Source: Pedobacter sp. BAL39 (GTDB taxonomy: Bacteria; Bacteroidota; Bacteroidia; Sphingobacteriales; Sphingobacteriaceae). Taken from it: DNA of 64,000 nt. The position numbers and the translations under genes are program-made. The notes beneath the pieces were generated by a model. That model was given only the letters and a program-made list of their open reading frames with translations. It was not told the origin of the DNA and made no database searches. Shown here piece after piece: positions 1 to 8,623 of this stretch (position 1 is the first letter of the stretch; every line of letters begins with the position of its first letter). The stretch is taken from assembly GCF_000170795.1 (NCBI RefSeq), contig NZ_ABCM01000015.1, positions 81,031-145,030 on the forward strand, written 5' to 3'.

Positions 1-449
1 TCTGTTCCTTCAAGCCTGGAGAAACTGTCCTTGATGTGGGTACCGGCGGCGGATTCCCAGGGATTCCTCTTGCTATCCTGTTCCCTGAGACTCAGTTCCA
101 CCTGGTCGATTCTATTGGAAAGAAGATTAAAGTAGTTACTGAAGTGGCTGCCGGCCTGGGCCTCAACAACGTAAAAGCCAGTCATCTGAGAGCGGAACAG
201 GTAATGGAAAAGTATGATTTCGTCGTCTCAAGGGCGGTAACACGACTCATCGACTTCTATCCGTGGGTGAAAGGCAAGTTTAAAAAAGACTCCAAAAATG
301 CCATCCCTAATGGTATTCTATACCTTAAAGGGGGAGACCTCACTGAAGAAATCGCCGAAACTAAACTTAAAGCGGAACTATACCCGCTGTCGGAATATTT
401 TGAGGAAGATTTTTTTGAGACAAAATATGTCGTTTATATCCCCTGCTAA
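1..449 (+). CDS. rsmG: 16S rRNA (guanine-N7)-methyltransferase RsmG, 3' part
   Basis: The reading frame is open from base 3 to the stop at 447-449; the N-terminus lies before the window. The SAM-binding glycine motif LDVGTGGGFPGIPLAI near the left edge is diagnostic of RsmG (GidB), followed by the acidic end of strand 2 (HLVDSIGKK) and the family segment ASHLRAEQ and FVVSRAVT. RsmG methylates N7 of G527 in 16S rRNA (E. coli numbering), in the cytoplasm. About 149 residues are visible, compared with roughly 207 for the full family protein, so about the first quarter is missing because of the window edge. It is not a truncation in the genome as far as can be seen. A strong hairpin follows the stop. 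Confidence 0.95.
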   Translation, partial: CSFKPGETVLDVGTGGGFPGIPLAILFPETQFHLVDSIGKKIKVVTEVAAGLGLNNVKASHLRAEQVMEKYDFVVSRAVTRLIDFYPWVKGKFKKDSKNAIPNGILYLKGGDLTEEIAETKLKAELYPLSEYFEEDFFETKYVVYIPC

Positions 450-476
450 ATAACATTCCGTTCAAAAGTTGTAAAT

Positions 477-562
477 AAAAAAAGTTCAAACTCCTTTTCA
501 TCCTCAAATCTTCGCTGAAGGGCGAATATTTGGATGTGTTCAAAGGAATTTGAACTTTTTTT
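477..562 (+). repeat. Long hairpin element E1 (dispersed family member)
   Basis: Two 21-nt arms (477-497 and 542-562) pair at 20 of 21 positions. The outer ends are an A tract and a T tract. Inside, a second helix forms between CATC/CAAAT/TTCGC (500-517) and GCGAA/ATTTG/GATG, closing on a TGAAGG loop. The inner part resembles the cores of the hairpins at 28836-28912 and 30575-30656 (loop TGAAG, stem CAAATCT), while the outer arms differ in sequence. It starts 27 nt after the rsmG stop, so it may also act as a terminator. Confidence 0.7.
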
Positions 563-617
563 GCAACCGGCACAATCTCTCTCCAGACAAAGGCAAGGTG
601 GTTAAAAAGGGAATGGG

Positions 618-830
618 GTATAGCTGGTTTTTTTTCGTGTATCCGGTGCAGCTGGTCTTTTTTTGTATATAAGAGGGGATTAAAATGCACAGGTCTTTTG
701 TTTTGTATGTTTAAGGGGGATGTGCAGTACAGCTGGTTTTTCGCTTTGTGTATTAAAAGGGGATAAAGTACAGCAGGTCTTTTGTTTTGTATCTTTAAGG
801 GGGATGCAGTACAGCTGGTTTTTATTTTGA
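618..830. repeat. Degenerate ~41-bp tandem repeat, about five units
   Basis: Units begin at 618, 646, 687, 727, 768 and 809. Four of them are 40-41 bp; the first and last are partial. Each begins with a variant of GTACAGCTGGTTTTT, runs through a T-rich stretch (TTTTGTAT) and ends in a purine block such as TTTAAGGGGGAT. The 41-bp period is not a multiple of three, so a repeated protein is not encoded. The block lies between rsmG and dprA, both on the plus strand. Nothing else gene-like is visible in this 500-bp gap. Confidence 0.75.
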
Positions 831-950
831 AAGTTTTCAGGGTAGTCTGATTGTGTTGTGTGCTTGTTAGGAGGCATTTGGACGTTTCTTGTGTTAAAAT
901 GTTTTTCTTTTTAGTTTGGTTTTGTTGCGCAATAAGCTATAGGTTAGCTT

Positions 951-2048
951 ATGGGTATGATTAAAAAGATTGCGTTAACGCTGATAAAAAATGTAGGACA
1001 TGTTACGGCTAAGGCTTTATTAAGCCATTTTGGAAGCCCGGAACGGATATTCGAAGCCAGTAGGGAGGAGCTGATGGAGGTGCCCGGGGTCGGGATGCTG
1101 ACTGCCAGGGAGATTTTAAGTAAGGCTTCTTTCCGGATTGCGGAACAGCAAATGGCTTTTATTGGGCGGAATGGGGTTCGGGTACTGTTTTATACGGATG
1201 ATGATTATCCAAAGCGTCTTAGAAATTGCGATGATGCGCCGGTATTGCTGTATTACAAGGGGAATGCAAACCTCAACAGGCCGAGAATGATTAGTGTGGT
1301 CGGCACCCGGAACGCGACGGAGTATGGGCGGCAAATCTGCAGGGAGCTTGCAGTAGCCCTGGCGCCTTATGATGTGACTATTGTCAGCGGTATGGCTTAT
1401 GGCATTGACATCGCAGCCCACCAGGAAAGCCTGAATGCTAATGTTCCGACCATTGGGGTACTCGCGCATGGCCTGGACCGCATTTATCCCTCCGGACACT
1501 TTGGCGTTGCACAGAAGATGATTGCTGATGGTGGCCTGATTACTGAGTTTCCGCTGTTTACCAGTCCTGAAAAAGAGAACTTTCCTAAAAGAAACAGGAT
1601 CATTGCGGGGATGACTGATGCAACCATTGTTGTGGAAGCGGCGGCAAAGGGTGGGGCGCTCATTACCGCGGATATTGCCAATTCTTATGCCCGGGATGTA
1701 TATGCTTTTCCTGGAAGGACAACGGATCGCAGCTCCTCGGGATGCAATTTCCTCATTAAAACGAACCAGGCAGGACTCATCAGCTGCGCGGAAGATCTGA
1801 TACATAACCTGGGCTGGCAGCCTACAAGGTCAGTGGAGAAAGCCAAAGCGACGCAGGTACAGCTTCCCCTGGATTTGCTGCCTGAGGAACAATCGTTGAT
1901 GGGCTGCCTCGCTAAGGGACCGCTGGATATTGATCAGATTGCCCTCAAAATTGCGCTTCCGCAAAGTAAAATTGTACTCCATCTGCTAAACCTGGAAATG
2001 AATGGCCTGATCACAGCCCTCCCCGGAAAAAGTTACCGCATTTCCTGA
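951..2048 (+). CDS. dprA: DNA-processing protein DprA
   Basis: DprA (Smf) protects incoming single-stranded DNA during natural transformation and loads RecA. The N-terminal 60 residues form helix-hairpin-helix motifs (VPGVGMLTAREIL). The Rossmann-like DprA domain follows, with SVVGTRNATEYGR at about 115-127, VSGMAYGIDIAAH at about 145-157 and FPKRNRIIAG near 206. A short winged-helix-like tail occupies about 310-365 (EQSLMGCLAKGPLDIDQIA). The 365-aa length is normal for the family in Bacteroidota. The start could be the ATG at 951 or the one at 957. The gene stands alone; a terminator-poor 150-bp gap separates it from the next gene. Competence in this organism is not implied by dprA alone, since it is very widely conserved. 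Confidence 0.96.
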   Translation: MGMIKKIALTLIKNVGHVTAKALLSHFGSPERIFEASREELMEVPGVGMLTAREILSKASFRIAEQQMAFIGRNGVRVLFYTDDDYPKRLRNCDDAPVLLYYKGNANLNRPRMISVVGTRNATEYGRQICRELAVALAPYDVTIVSGMAYGIDIAAHQESLNANVPTIGVLAHGLDRIYPSGHFGVAQKMIADGGLITEFPLFTSPEKENFPKRNRIIAGMTDATIVVEAAAKGGALITADIANSYARDVYAFPGRTTDRSSSGCNFLIKTNQAGLISCAEDLIHNLGWQPTRSVEKAKATQVQLPLDLLPEEQSLMGCLAKGPLDIDQIALKIALPQSKIVLHLLNLEMNGLITALPGKSYRIS

Positions 2049-2181
2049 CACTGATTTTATTTTTTGCCTTATAAAAGATTGTTATTAAATCTATTGGGTT
2101 ACTAGGTTAAAATGTTATTTTGTTTGTGTTTCTTTTTCGATATTATATTTTGAATATTTATTTGTAAATAGAATTCTTAGC

Positions 2182-2198
2182 TACATTTTGTATTTTTG
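2182..2198 (+). promoter_or_regulatory. Putative -7 promoter elements for the PLP-enzyme gene
   Basis: TACATTTTG (2182-2190) and TATTTTTG (2191-2198) both resemble the Bacteroidota -7 consensus TAnnTTTG; TTTG at 2161-2164 could be the -33 element for the first. Either would give a very short leader before the ATG at 2203. Confidence 0.4.
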
Positions 2199-2202
2199 CT
2201 TT

Positions 2203-3564
2203 ATGTGGTACAATAACATTTTGGAAACCATCGGCAATACGCCACTGGTAAAATTGAATAACATTACGAAAGACATTCCGGCAACGGTACTGGCTAAAGT
2301 GGAAACCACCAACCCTGGAAACTCCATCAAAGACCGTATGGCCATCAAGATGATTGAAGATGCCGAGCGAAGCGGAAAGCTGAAACCGGGAGGCACAATC
2401 ATCGAAGGGACGTCCGGAAATACCGGGATGGGACTGGCCATGGCCGCCATCATCAAAGGTTATAAATGTATTTTTACGACAACCGACAAGCAATCTAAGG
2501 AGAAGGTAGATGCGCTGCGCGCATTTGGTGCGGAAGTCATCGTATGCCCCACAAATGTGGAACCTGAAGACCCAAGGTCTTACTACTCGGTATCTTCCCG
2601 ACTGGAACGTGAGGTACCCAACTCCTGGAAACCCAATCAATATGATAACCTTGCCAACTCTCAGGCGCATTATGAACAGACAGGCCCTGAAATATGGGCC
2701 CAGACAGAGGGTAAGATCACACACCTGGTGGTAGGTGTGGGTACGGGTGGAACAATCTCTGGTACAGGTAGATATCTGAAAGAGCAGAATCCTGATATCA
2801 AAGTTTGGGGAATAGATACGTATGGCTCCGTGTTTAAGAAATATAAGGAAACTGGCATTCTTGATAAAAATGAAATCTACCCTTACATCACTGAAGGGAT
2901 TGGTGAAGACTTCCTTCCTAAAAACGTGGATTTTGACATCATTGACCTCTTTGAAAAGGTGACCGACAAGGATGCGGCACTCATGACACGCGATATCGCC
3001 CGCAAAGAGGGGATCTTCGTAGGTAATTCTGCCGGATCTGCCATTGCCGGACTGCTTCAATTGAAAGATAAACTGAAGCCTGAAGATATCGTGGTGGTCA
3101 TCTTCCATGACCATGGCAGCCGCTATATGGGTAAAATGTATAATGAAGACTGGCTCAGGGAACGTGGATTCCTGAAGGATCAGAAACTGACAGCCAAGTC
3201 GATCATCGCCAAAAAGGAAAGCACCGAAATCATTACCATTGATTGCGAGAAAACAATCCTGGAAGCCATTAATAATATGAATACGCTGAACATTTCACAA
3301 ATTCCAGTGACCCAACAGGGAATGGTGGTGGGCAAGCTTGCTGAAGGGGATATCCTTAAAGCACTCCTTGAAAACCCAGCCCTGAAATCGGCCCCGGTGA
3401 AAGAAATCATGTCGCCGACTTTCCCCTTTGTAGACCTCAATACGTCGATAGACCGCATTTCTTCACTCATCAATAAAGAGAACAGTGCGGTGTTGGTCGA
3501 AGATGAGCAGGGTAAAATTGAAATCATTACACAGTATGACATCATCAATGCGATCTCAGGTTAA
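2203..3564 (+). CDS. Cystathionine beta-synthase-type PLP enzyme with CBS domain pair
   Basis: The protein has 453 aa from the ATG at 2203; an upstream in-frame TTG at 2188 is less likely because it overlaps the promoter. Residues 1 to about 320 are a fold-type II PLP-dependent lyase: Lys43 in NPGNSIKDR is the expected Schiff-base lysine, and GTSGNTGMGLA and VGTGGTISGTGRYL are the phosphate-binding loops. Residues from about 335 to 453 form two CBS domains (SQIPVTQQGMVVGKLAEGD and the final ITQYDIINAI). This architecture is that of bacterial cystathionine beta-synthase, which joins serine or O-acetylserine to homocysteine or sulfide. The exact substrate (CBS or cysteine synthase) cannot be settled from sequence alone. 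The CBS pair is usually regulatory. Confidence 0.9.
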   Translation: MWYNNILETIGNTPLVKLNNITKDIPATVLAKVETTNPGNSIKDRMAIKMIEDAERSGKLKPGGTIIEGTSGNTGMGLAMAAIIKGYKCIFTTTDKQSKEKVDALRAFGAEVIVCPTNVEPEDPRSYYSVSSRLEREVPNSWKPNQYDNLANSQAHYEQTGPEIWAQTEGKITHLVVGVGTGGTISGTGRYLKEQNPDIKVWGIDTYGSVFKKYKETGILDKNEIYPYITEGIGEDFLPKNVDFDIIDLFEKVTDKDAALMTRDIARKEGIFVGNSAGSAIAGLLQLKDKLKPEDIVVVIFHDHGSRYMGKMYNEDWLRERGFLKDQKLTAKSIIAKKESTEIITIDCEKTILEAINNMNTLNISQIPVTQQGMVVGKLAEGDILKALLENPALKSAPVKEIMSPTFPFVDLNTSIDRISSLINKENSAVLVEDEQGKIEIITQYDIINAISG

Positions 3565-3595
3565 GCTCCTGAGCTTGCATGTGTGCTGTGATAAA

Positions 3596-3627
3596 GAAAA
3601 GTCCCGGATGTGCTCCGGGACTTTTTT
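3596..3627. terminator. Bidirectional intrinsic terminator
   Basis: Perfect 9-bp stem (3600-3608 with 3614-3622, AGTCCCGGA) with a 5-nt loop, an A tract before it and a T tract after it. It lies between the convergent PLP-enzyme gene and murA and can serve both. Confidence 0.9.
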
Positions 3628-3680
3628 ATGTTCTGAGCTTTTGTATTGTAGCTCATTAATTCGGTTACGGTTTGTGTTGA

Positions 3681-5006
3681 TTAGTGACTTGGAGCCGAGA
3701 CTTCCACACGCGTAATCTGAGCACCCAAAGCACGTAAACGTGTGTCTATATCCTGGTAACCGCGCTCAATCTGTTCTATGTTGAAGATGGTCGACTTACC
3801 CTCTGCGGATAAAGCCGCAATCAGCAGGGATACGCCGGCACGGATGTCCGGAGAGGTCATGCTGATACCACGTAACTTATAGTCCTTGTTGATGCCGTTT
3901 ACTGTGGCACGATGCGGATCACAAAGGATGATCTGTGCACCCATGTCAATCAGCTTGTCGACAAAAAACAGCCTGCTTTCGAACATTTTCTGGTGGATCA
4001 ATACTGATCCTTTTGCTTGTGTGGCCACTACCAGCACAATGCTAAGCAGGTCAGGGGTGAAGCCTGGCCAGGGTGAATCTGCAATGGTCAGCATCGATCC
4101 GTCGATAAATGACTCAATTACATAGTGTTTCTGAGAAGGGATATAGATGTCATCACCTTTCAGCTCAAACTTGATACCCAGCTTTCTGAATACTTCGGGG
4201 ATGATGCCCAGCTCCTGGTAACATACATTTTTGATGGTGATCTCCGACTCGGTCATGGCAGCAAGGCCAATGAAAGAGCCAATTTCAATCATATCCGGTA
4301 ACATCCGGTGTTCTGTACCGCCCAGTTTCTCCACACCTTCAATGGTCAGGAGGTTAGAACCTACGCCGCTGATCTTCGCACCCATGCGGTTCAGCATCTT
4401 GCATAGCTGCTGTAAATAAGGCTCACAGGCAGCATTATAAATGGTCGTTGTGCCTTTCGCCATCACCGCAGTCATGACAATGTTTGCCGTACCCGTTACG
4501 GAAGCCTCATCCATCAGGATGTAAGCGCCACGCAGGTTGGTCGCATCAACGTTAAAAAATTCTTTCTTAGGGTCGTATACGAATTTAGCACCCAGCTTCT
4601 CGAATCCCAGGAAGTGGGTATCCAATCTTCTGCGTCCGATCTTATCACCTCCCGGTTTAGGGATGGCTGCTTTTCCAAATCGTGCAAGCAATGGCCCAAC
4701 GATCATAATTGAGCCTCGGAGGCTACCTCCTTTAGACTTGAAGATTTCAGACTGGAAAAATTCAAGGTTGATGTTTTTCGCTTCGAAAGTATAGGTATCC
4801 TTATTGATGCGCTCAACAGTCACACCAAGATCGCCAAGCAGTTCGATTAGTTTATTTACATCTTTTATATCAGGGATATTGCTGATGGTGATTTTCTCTT
4901 CTGTCAGCAATACTGCCGATATGATTTGCAGGGCCTCATTTTTGGCACCCTGGGGATGAATTTCGCCTTTTAACTTTTTTCCGCCAATGATTTCAAATGC
5001 GTTCAT
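3681..5006 (-). CDS. murA: UDP-N-acetylglucosamine 1-carboxyvinyltransferase MurA
   Basis: MurA transfers enolpyruvate from PEP to UDP-GlcNAc, the first committed step of peptidoglycan synthesis, in the cytoplasm. The 441-aa protein has the family layout: PQGAKNEAL with Lys22 near the N-terminus, the loop KPGGDKIGRRRLD at 117-129, and DMIEIGSFIGLAA and DIRAGVSLLIAAL further on. In the catalytic loop the usual Cys (Cys115 in E. coli, PGGC) is Asp121 (codon at 4644-4646). Asp at this place is known in several bacteria and makes MurA insensitive to fosfomycin while retaining activity. The DUF4290 gene lies 39 bp upstream in the same direction, so the two may be cotranscribed. Confidence 0.97.
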   Translation of the reverse strand: MNAFEIIGGKKLKGEIHPQGAKNEALQIISAVLLTEEKITISNIPDIKDVNKLIELLGDLGVTVERINKDTYTFEAKNINLEFFQSEIFKSKGGSLRGSIMIVGPLLARFGKAAIPKPGGDKIGRRRLDTHFLGFEKLGAKFVYDPKKEFFNVDATNLRGAYILMDEASVTGTANIVMTAVMAKGTTTIYNAACEPYLQQLCKMLNRMGAKISGVGSNLLTIEGVEKLGGTEHRMLPDMIEIGSFIGLAAMTESEITIKNVCYQELGIIPEVFRKLGIKFELKGDDIYIPSQKHYVIESFIDGSMLTIADSPWPGFTPDLLSIVLVVATQAKGSVLIHQKMFESRLFFVDKLIDMGAQIILCDPHRATVNGINKDYKLRGISMTSPDIRAGVSLLIAALSAEGKSTIFNIEQIERGYQDIDTRLRALGAQITRVEVSAPSH

Positions 5007-5045
5007 GTTTGTATTAAGCTGTGTAGTATATAAGATTGGTAAGAA

Positions 5046-5729
5046 TTAGTGTCTTTGCTTAGCGTTGTTATTGTTGCGTTGGGGACGGTTGTTGTTGTTG
5101 TTATTGTTCTGACGTCCTTTGTTGTTATTGTTGTTTCTGCCGCGGTTGTTGGTGTTGGCAGGACGGGTCACCACTGGTTTAAATTCTACTTTGGCCAGAT
5201 TTACATTGTCGTCGAGTTGCAGCTGTCCGCCAGATAGTTCACGCAGGTTTTTAAGGATGGTTTCATCAGCTACACTGTCTTTGTTCCAGGTCACGTAGGC
5301 CATCTTCATGAAGTTGGCAATGCCCTGCACCATCGCTGCCCTGCGCTCAGGTTCCTCTACTGCTTTCGCTTTTTCAATCATCACCTCTACAGTTTTGCCA
5401 TAGTGTTTATAGGTGATCCTTTGCTGCGGATAGCCAATGTGCTCCGGTTTTACCAATGCTGCCTCCGGAGTAGGTTTCGGATAAGGACTGTCTACATCAA
5501 TCTTGTATCCTGAAATGATGTGCAGGTGATCCCAAAGTTTATGCTTAAAATCAGCCACATCACGCAGGTGAGGGTTTAAAAAGCCCATCAGGTCTATCAC
5601 CGCCTGCGCATATTTGTTGCGCTCTTCAAGATCTGGCAGCTCGATAATGTACTTCACCATGTTTTGTACATTTCGGCCATACTCGGCCAGAATGAGCTCA
5701 TTTCTTGTGGTATTGTAATCGAAATTCAT
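5046..5729 (-). CDS. DUF4290 family protein with Asn/Arg-rich tail
   Basis: The 227-aa protein has the conserved DUF4290 body in residues 1 to about 180 (YNTTRNELILAEYGRNVQNM, DLMGFLNPHLRDVADFKHKLWDH). From about 185 to the end it is a low-complexity tail of Asn and Arg with Pro and Gln, probably disordered and possibly nucleic-acid binding; that role is inference. No signal peptide is present, so it is cytoplasmic. The family function is unknown; it is widespread in Bacteroidota and is often seen next to murA, as here. The tail is encoded by long GTT/ATT-type repeats on the plus strand and may be length-variable. Confidence 0.85.
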   Translation of the reverse strand: MNFDYNTTRNELILAEYGRNVQNMVKYIIELPDLEERNKYAQAVIDLMGFLNPHLRDVADFKHKLWDHLHIISGYKIDVDSPYPKPTPEAALVKPEHIGYPQQRITYKHYGKTVEVMIEKAKAVEEPERRAAMVQGIANFMKMAYVTWNKDSVADETILKNLRELSGGQLQLDDNVNLAKVEFKPVVTRPANTNNRGRNNNNNKGRQNNNNNNNRPQRNNNNAKQRH

Positions 5730-5971
5730 CTGTATACTTTAATACTTTTAATTCTTTTTTGCTTAGTCCCCTGTGCAGGACCGGGCCCTTCCGGGCGTAA
5801 TGCGCAATCATGGCGCTTAAATAACTTTATATCAGGGATTGCCGATACAGGAAGATAACGACAATAATCCCAATTCTACATAAAATGTTTGATATTATTT
5901 TTATTTACAATTGTAAATGCCGAGCAAACACAGTGCCTTAATTGTGGAAACATTCCGCGCAAATATAATGC

Positions 5972-8281
5972 TTATTTAACAATACGCAACTTAGCAAATT
6001 TTAATAATAACTGCTTATTACCCAGACCCTGGAAAAATACGGTAGCTTTCACATCCGGCAGTGTGCCTTCAAGGCTCACGATCTTACCAAAACCGAATTT
6101 CTCATGCTCCACATCCATACCATTCTGAAAGGCATTTGCTGCATCAGGCGTAAACCCTGGTGTAGGTACATGCGCCTTTGGTAGCATGGTGGTGGTCTTT
6201 GGCCTCGGTGCAGTGGAAGTGCTGCTTCCTGATGCTGAAGCAGGTTTTGGCTTGCTGAACGTATCACGCTGCTGCGACCAGCTTTTGCGCTCCGACTGGA
6301 AACTGTCTTCACTAAGTGTGCTCTTTGCAGGTTTGACCACCTCAATTTCAAGGTAACGGGCATTGATCTCGTCAATGAAGCGACTCGGCTCGCAGTTCGT
6401 CAGCGTACCCCATCTGTAACGCGAGGTGGCATAAGTCAGCGTCAGTTTCTTTTCTGCACGTGTTACGGCAACATAAAACAACCGGCGCTCTTCTTCAAGG
6501 TCAGTTCTTGAATTCAATGACATCTGCGACGGAAAGAGATTTTCCTCCAGTCCGACAACAAACACGTTCTTGAATTCCAGACCTTTAGATGAGTGGATAG
6601 TCATCAAAGATACTGTGTCTTTATTCTTGTCGTCACCGCCTTTGTCATCATTCGTCAGCAGGGCAATGTCCTGCATAAATACCGCCAGACTGCGGTCTTC
6701 AATATCTTCACGCTCGCCAAACTCCTTGATACCATTCAGCAGCTCCTGAACGTTTTCATGTCTGCCGCGCCCTTCGTCGGTAGTATCAGAGTGCAGCTCC
6801 TTCAAGATTCCGGAATGTTGTGCGATATATAAAGCCGTTTCATAAGCATCCAGCTTTTTAGCCTCGGCGGCAAAGCTCTGGATCATCACGGCAAAGTCGT
6901 TCAGCTGATTGGCAATCCTGCCTTGTATATATTGCTGCGGATTGCAGATCACCTGCCACATGGTCGTGTCATGCTGGTCGGCCGCAACCAGAATTTTCTC
7001 TACAGTAGTGTCGCCAAGTCCTCTTTTAGGGTAGTTGATCACCCTTTTAATGGCTTCCTCATCCGCAGGATTGAAGGTCAGCCTAAAATAGGCAATTAGA
7101 TCCTTGATCTCCTTACGTTGATAGAAGGATAGTCCGCCATAGATCTTATAAGGTACATTTAATTTTCTTAAAGCCTCCTCCATTGCCCGCGACTGGGCAT
7201 TGGTGCGGTATAAAATGGCAAAGTCGTTGTAATTGTATCCCTTGGAACTGCGTTCCTGTACGATGGCCTCAGCGACAATTTTACCCTCTTCATTGTCGGT
7301 AAAGGCACGTTGTACCTTAATCCTGTCGCCAGACTCATTGTCGGAAAATACGTTTTTCTCCAGCTGGTTTTTATTGTTGGCGATGATGCTGTTTGCAACT
7401 TCCACAATATTCTGTGTGGAACGGTAGTTCTGCTCCAGCTTGTAGACCTTCAGGTCAGGATAATCACGTTCAAAGTTTAGGATGTTCTGGATGTTGGCAC
7501 CACGGAAGGCATAGATACTCTGCGCATCGTCACCCACCACACAGATGTTCTGGTAGGCAGCAGCCAGTTTTTTCACAATCGTATACTGCGAAAAGTTGGT
7601 ATCCTGATACTCATCCACCATCAGGTATTTGAATTTCTGCTGATATTTATTCAACACATCAGGATGGTTCTTCAGCAGCACATTGGTCTTGAACAGTAAA
7701 TCGTCAAAGTCCATCGCACCTGCTTTAAAACACCTTTTGGTATAAGTTTCATAGATGACACCCAGCAGGGGGCGTTTGTTGGCCACATCTTCTGCCTGGA
7801 TCTCCGGGTTTTCCATATACTCAAAATGAGAAACCAGGTTGTTCTTCGCTGAGGAAATCCTGTTGTGCACAAAGTTGGCATTGTATAGTTTGTCGTCCAG
7901 CTGCATCTCCCGCAAAATCGCGCGGATGAGGCTCTTGCTGTCGTCACTGTCGTAAATCGTAAAATTAGAAGGATAACCGATCTTCTCCGCTTCGACCCTC
8001 AATATCTTGGCAAACACGGAGTGAAAGGTACCCATCCAGATGTTCTTGGCCTCAGGACCAATCACATTCATAATCCGCTCACGCATGTCTTTCGAAGCTT
8101 TGTTCGTAAAGGTGAGCACAAGGATGTTAAAAGCATCAACTCCTTTCTCAATCAGGTGTGCTACCCTGTAGGTAATGACACGGGTTTTTCCTGAACCGGC
8201 ACCTGCAACAATCATTGCTGGTCCCTGGGTGTTTTCTACTGCTGCGCGTTGTTGGGGGTTTAATCCTGCTAAATAATCCAA
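5972..8281 (-). CDS. UvrD/PcrA-type ATP-dependent DNA helicase
   Basis: A 769-aa superfamily 1A 3'-to-5' helicase. Q motif LNPQQRAAV at 7-15, Walker A AGAGSGKT at 26-33, Walker B VDEYQDTN, motif III GDDAQSIYAFRGA, motif IV QNYRSTQNI, motif V TIHSSKGLEFKNVFVVG and motif VI VAVTRAEKKL are all present. The final 50 residues (VEHEKFGFGKIVSLEG) match the Tudor-like C-terminal domain that binds RNA polymerase in PcrA, UvrD and related proteins. The length and the C-terminal domain favour the PcrA/UvrD type over Rep. Expected roles are nucleotide excision and mismatch repair and removal of proteins from DNA. A 240-bp gap separates it from DUF4290. Confidence 0.95.
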   Translation of the reverse strand: MDYLAGLNPQQRAAVENTQGPAMIVAGAGSGKTRVITYRVAHLIEKGVDAFNILVLTFTNKASKDMRERIMNVIGPEAKNIWMGTFHSVFAKILRVEAEKIGYPSNFTIYDSDDSKSLIRAILREMQLDDKLYNANFVHNRISSAKNNLVSHFEYMENPEIQAEDVANKRPLLGVIYETYTKRCFKAGAMDFDDLLFKTNVLLKNHPDVLNKYQQKFKYLMVDEYQDTNFSQYTIVKKLAAAYQNICVVGDDAQSIYAFRGANIQNILNFERDYPDLKVYKLEQNYRSTQNIVEVANSIIANNKNQLEKNVFSDNESGDRIKVQRAFTDNEEGKIVAEAIVQERSSKGYNYNDFAILYRTNAQSRAMEEALRKLNVPYKIYGGLSFYQRKEIKDLIAYFRLTFNPADEEAIKRVINYPKRGLGDTTVEKILVAADQHDTTMWQVICNPQQYIQGRIANQLNDFAVMIQSFAAEAKKLDAYETALYIAQHSGILKELHSDTTDEGRGRHENVQELLNGIKEFGEREDIEDRSLAVFMQDIALLTNDDKGGDDKNKDTVSLMTIHSSKGLEFKNVFVVGLEENLFPSQMSLNSRTDLEEERRLFYVAVTRAEKKLTLTYATSRYRWGTLTNCEPSRFIDEINARYLEIEVVKPAKSTLSEDSFQSERKSWSQQRDTFSKPKPASASGSSTSTAPRPKTTTMLPKAHVPTPGFTPDAANAFQNGMDVEHEKFGFGKIVSLEGTLPDVKATVFFQGLGNKQLLLKFAKLRIVK

Positions 8282-8623
8282 AATCCTGTGTTGTTCTGCT
8301 TTTAAAAGGTATTGTTAGTGAGTGATGCCTGATCGCTGTCGTATAGATTACGAAATTGGCATGCTCCACAAAAATAGGAAATCTTCAGCTGAAACAGGGA
8401 ATAGTTTGCCAGCAATTTATCAACGCAGGCGATGTTTGTCGCAGCGAGGGCTGTTTCCTGGCCGGAAGCGTGTTTCCTATGAGAAGGATCTTTGTCAGGT
8501 TGAGGAAATCTTTACCTCAGCGATGACAAAGATTTTCATTTTCGACTACCTCCAACTAGTTTAAATTTTCTAGTTTTAACCCTTCAAATCATAGCGGCAT
8601 TTTTGCCCTAAAATCATATTGTT
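8282..8623. other. Divergent intergenic region with nested hairpin
   Basis: This 342-bp region lies between the divergent helicase and dipeptidase genes. At 8488-8533 a perfect 10-bp stem (ATCTTTGTCA with TGACAAAGAT) encloses a 5-bp stem (TGAGG 8501-8505 with CCTCA 8515-8519). Weaker complementarity (ATAGGAAA near 8376, TTTCCTAT near 8475) suggests that a larger structure may form. No convincing ORF is present. Confidence 0.55.

Noticed and set aside
618..830. CRISPR array
   Set aside because: Units are degenerate over their whole length with no alternating constant repeats and variable spacers; no cas genes are present.
367..877. Minus-strand ORFs across the 41-bp repeats and hairpin E1
   Set aside because: They follow the repeat only by chance; the 41-bp period shifts frame in each unit.
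2158..3114. 318-codon minus-strand ORF
   Set aside because: Antisense to the PLP enzyme; no recognisable domain.
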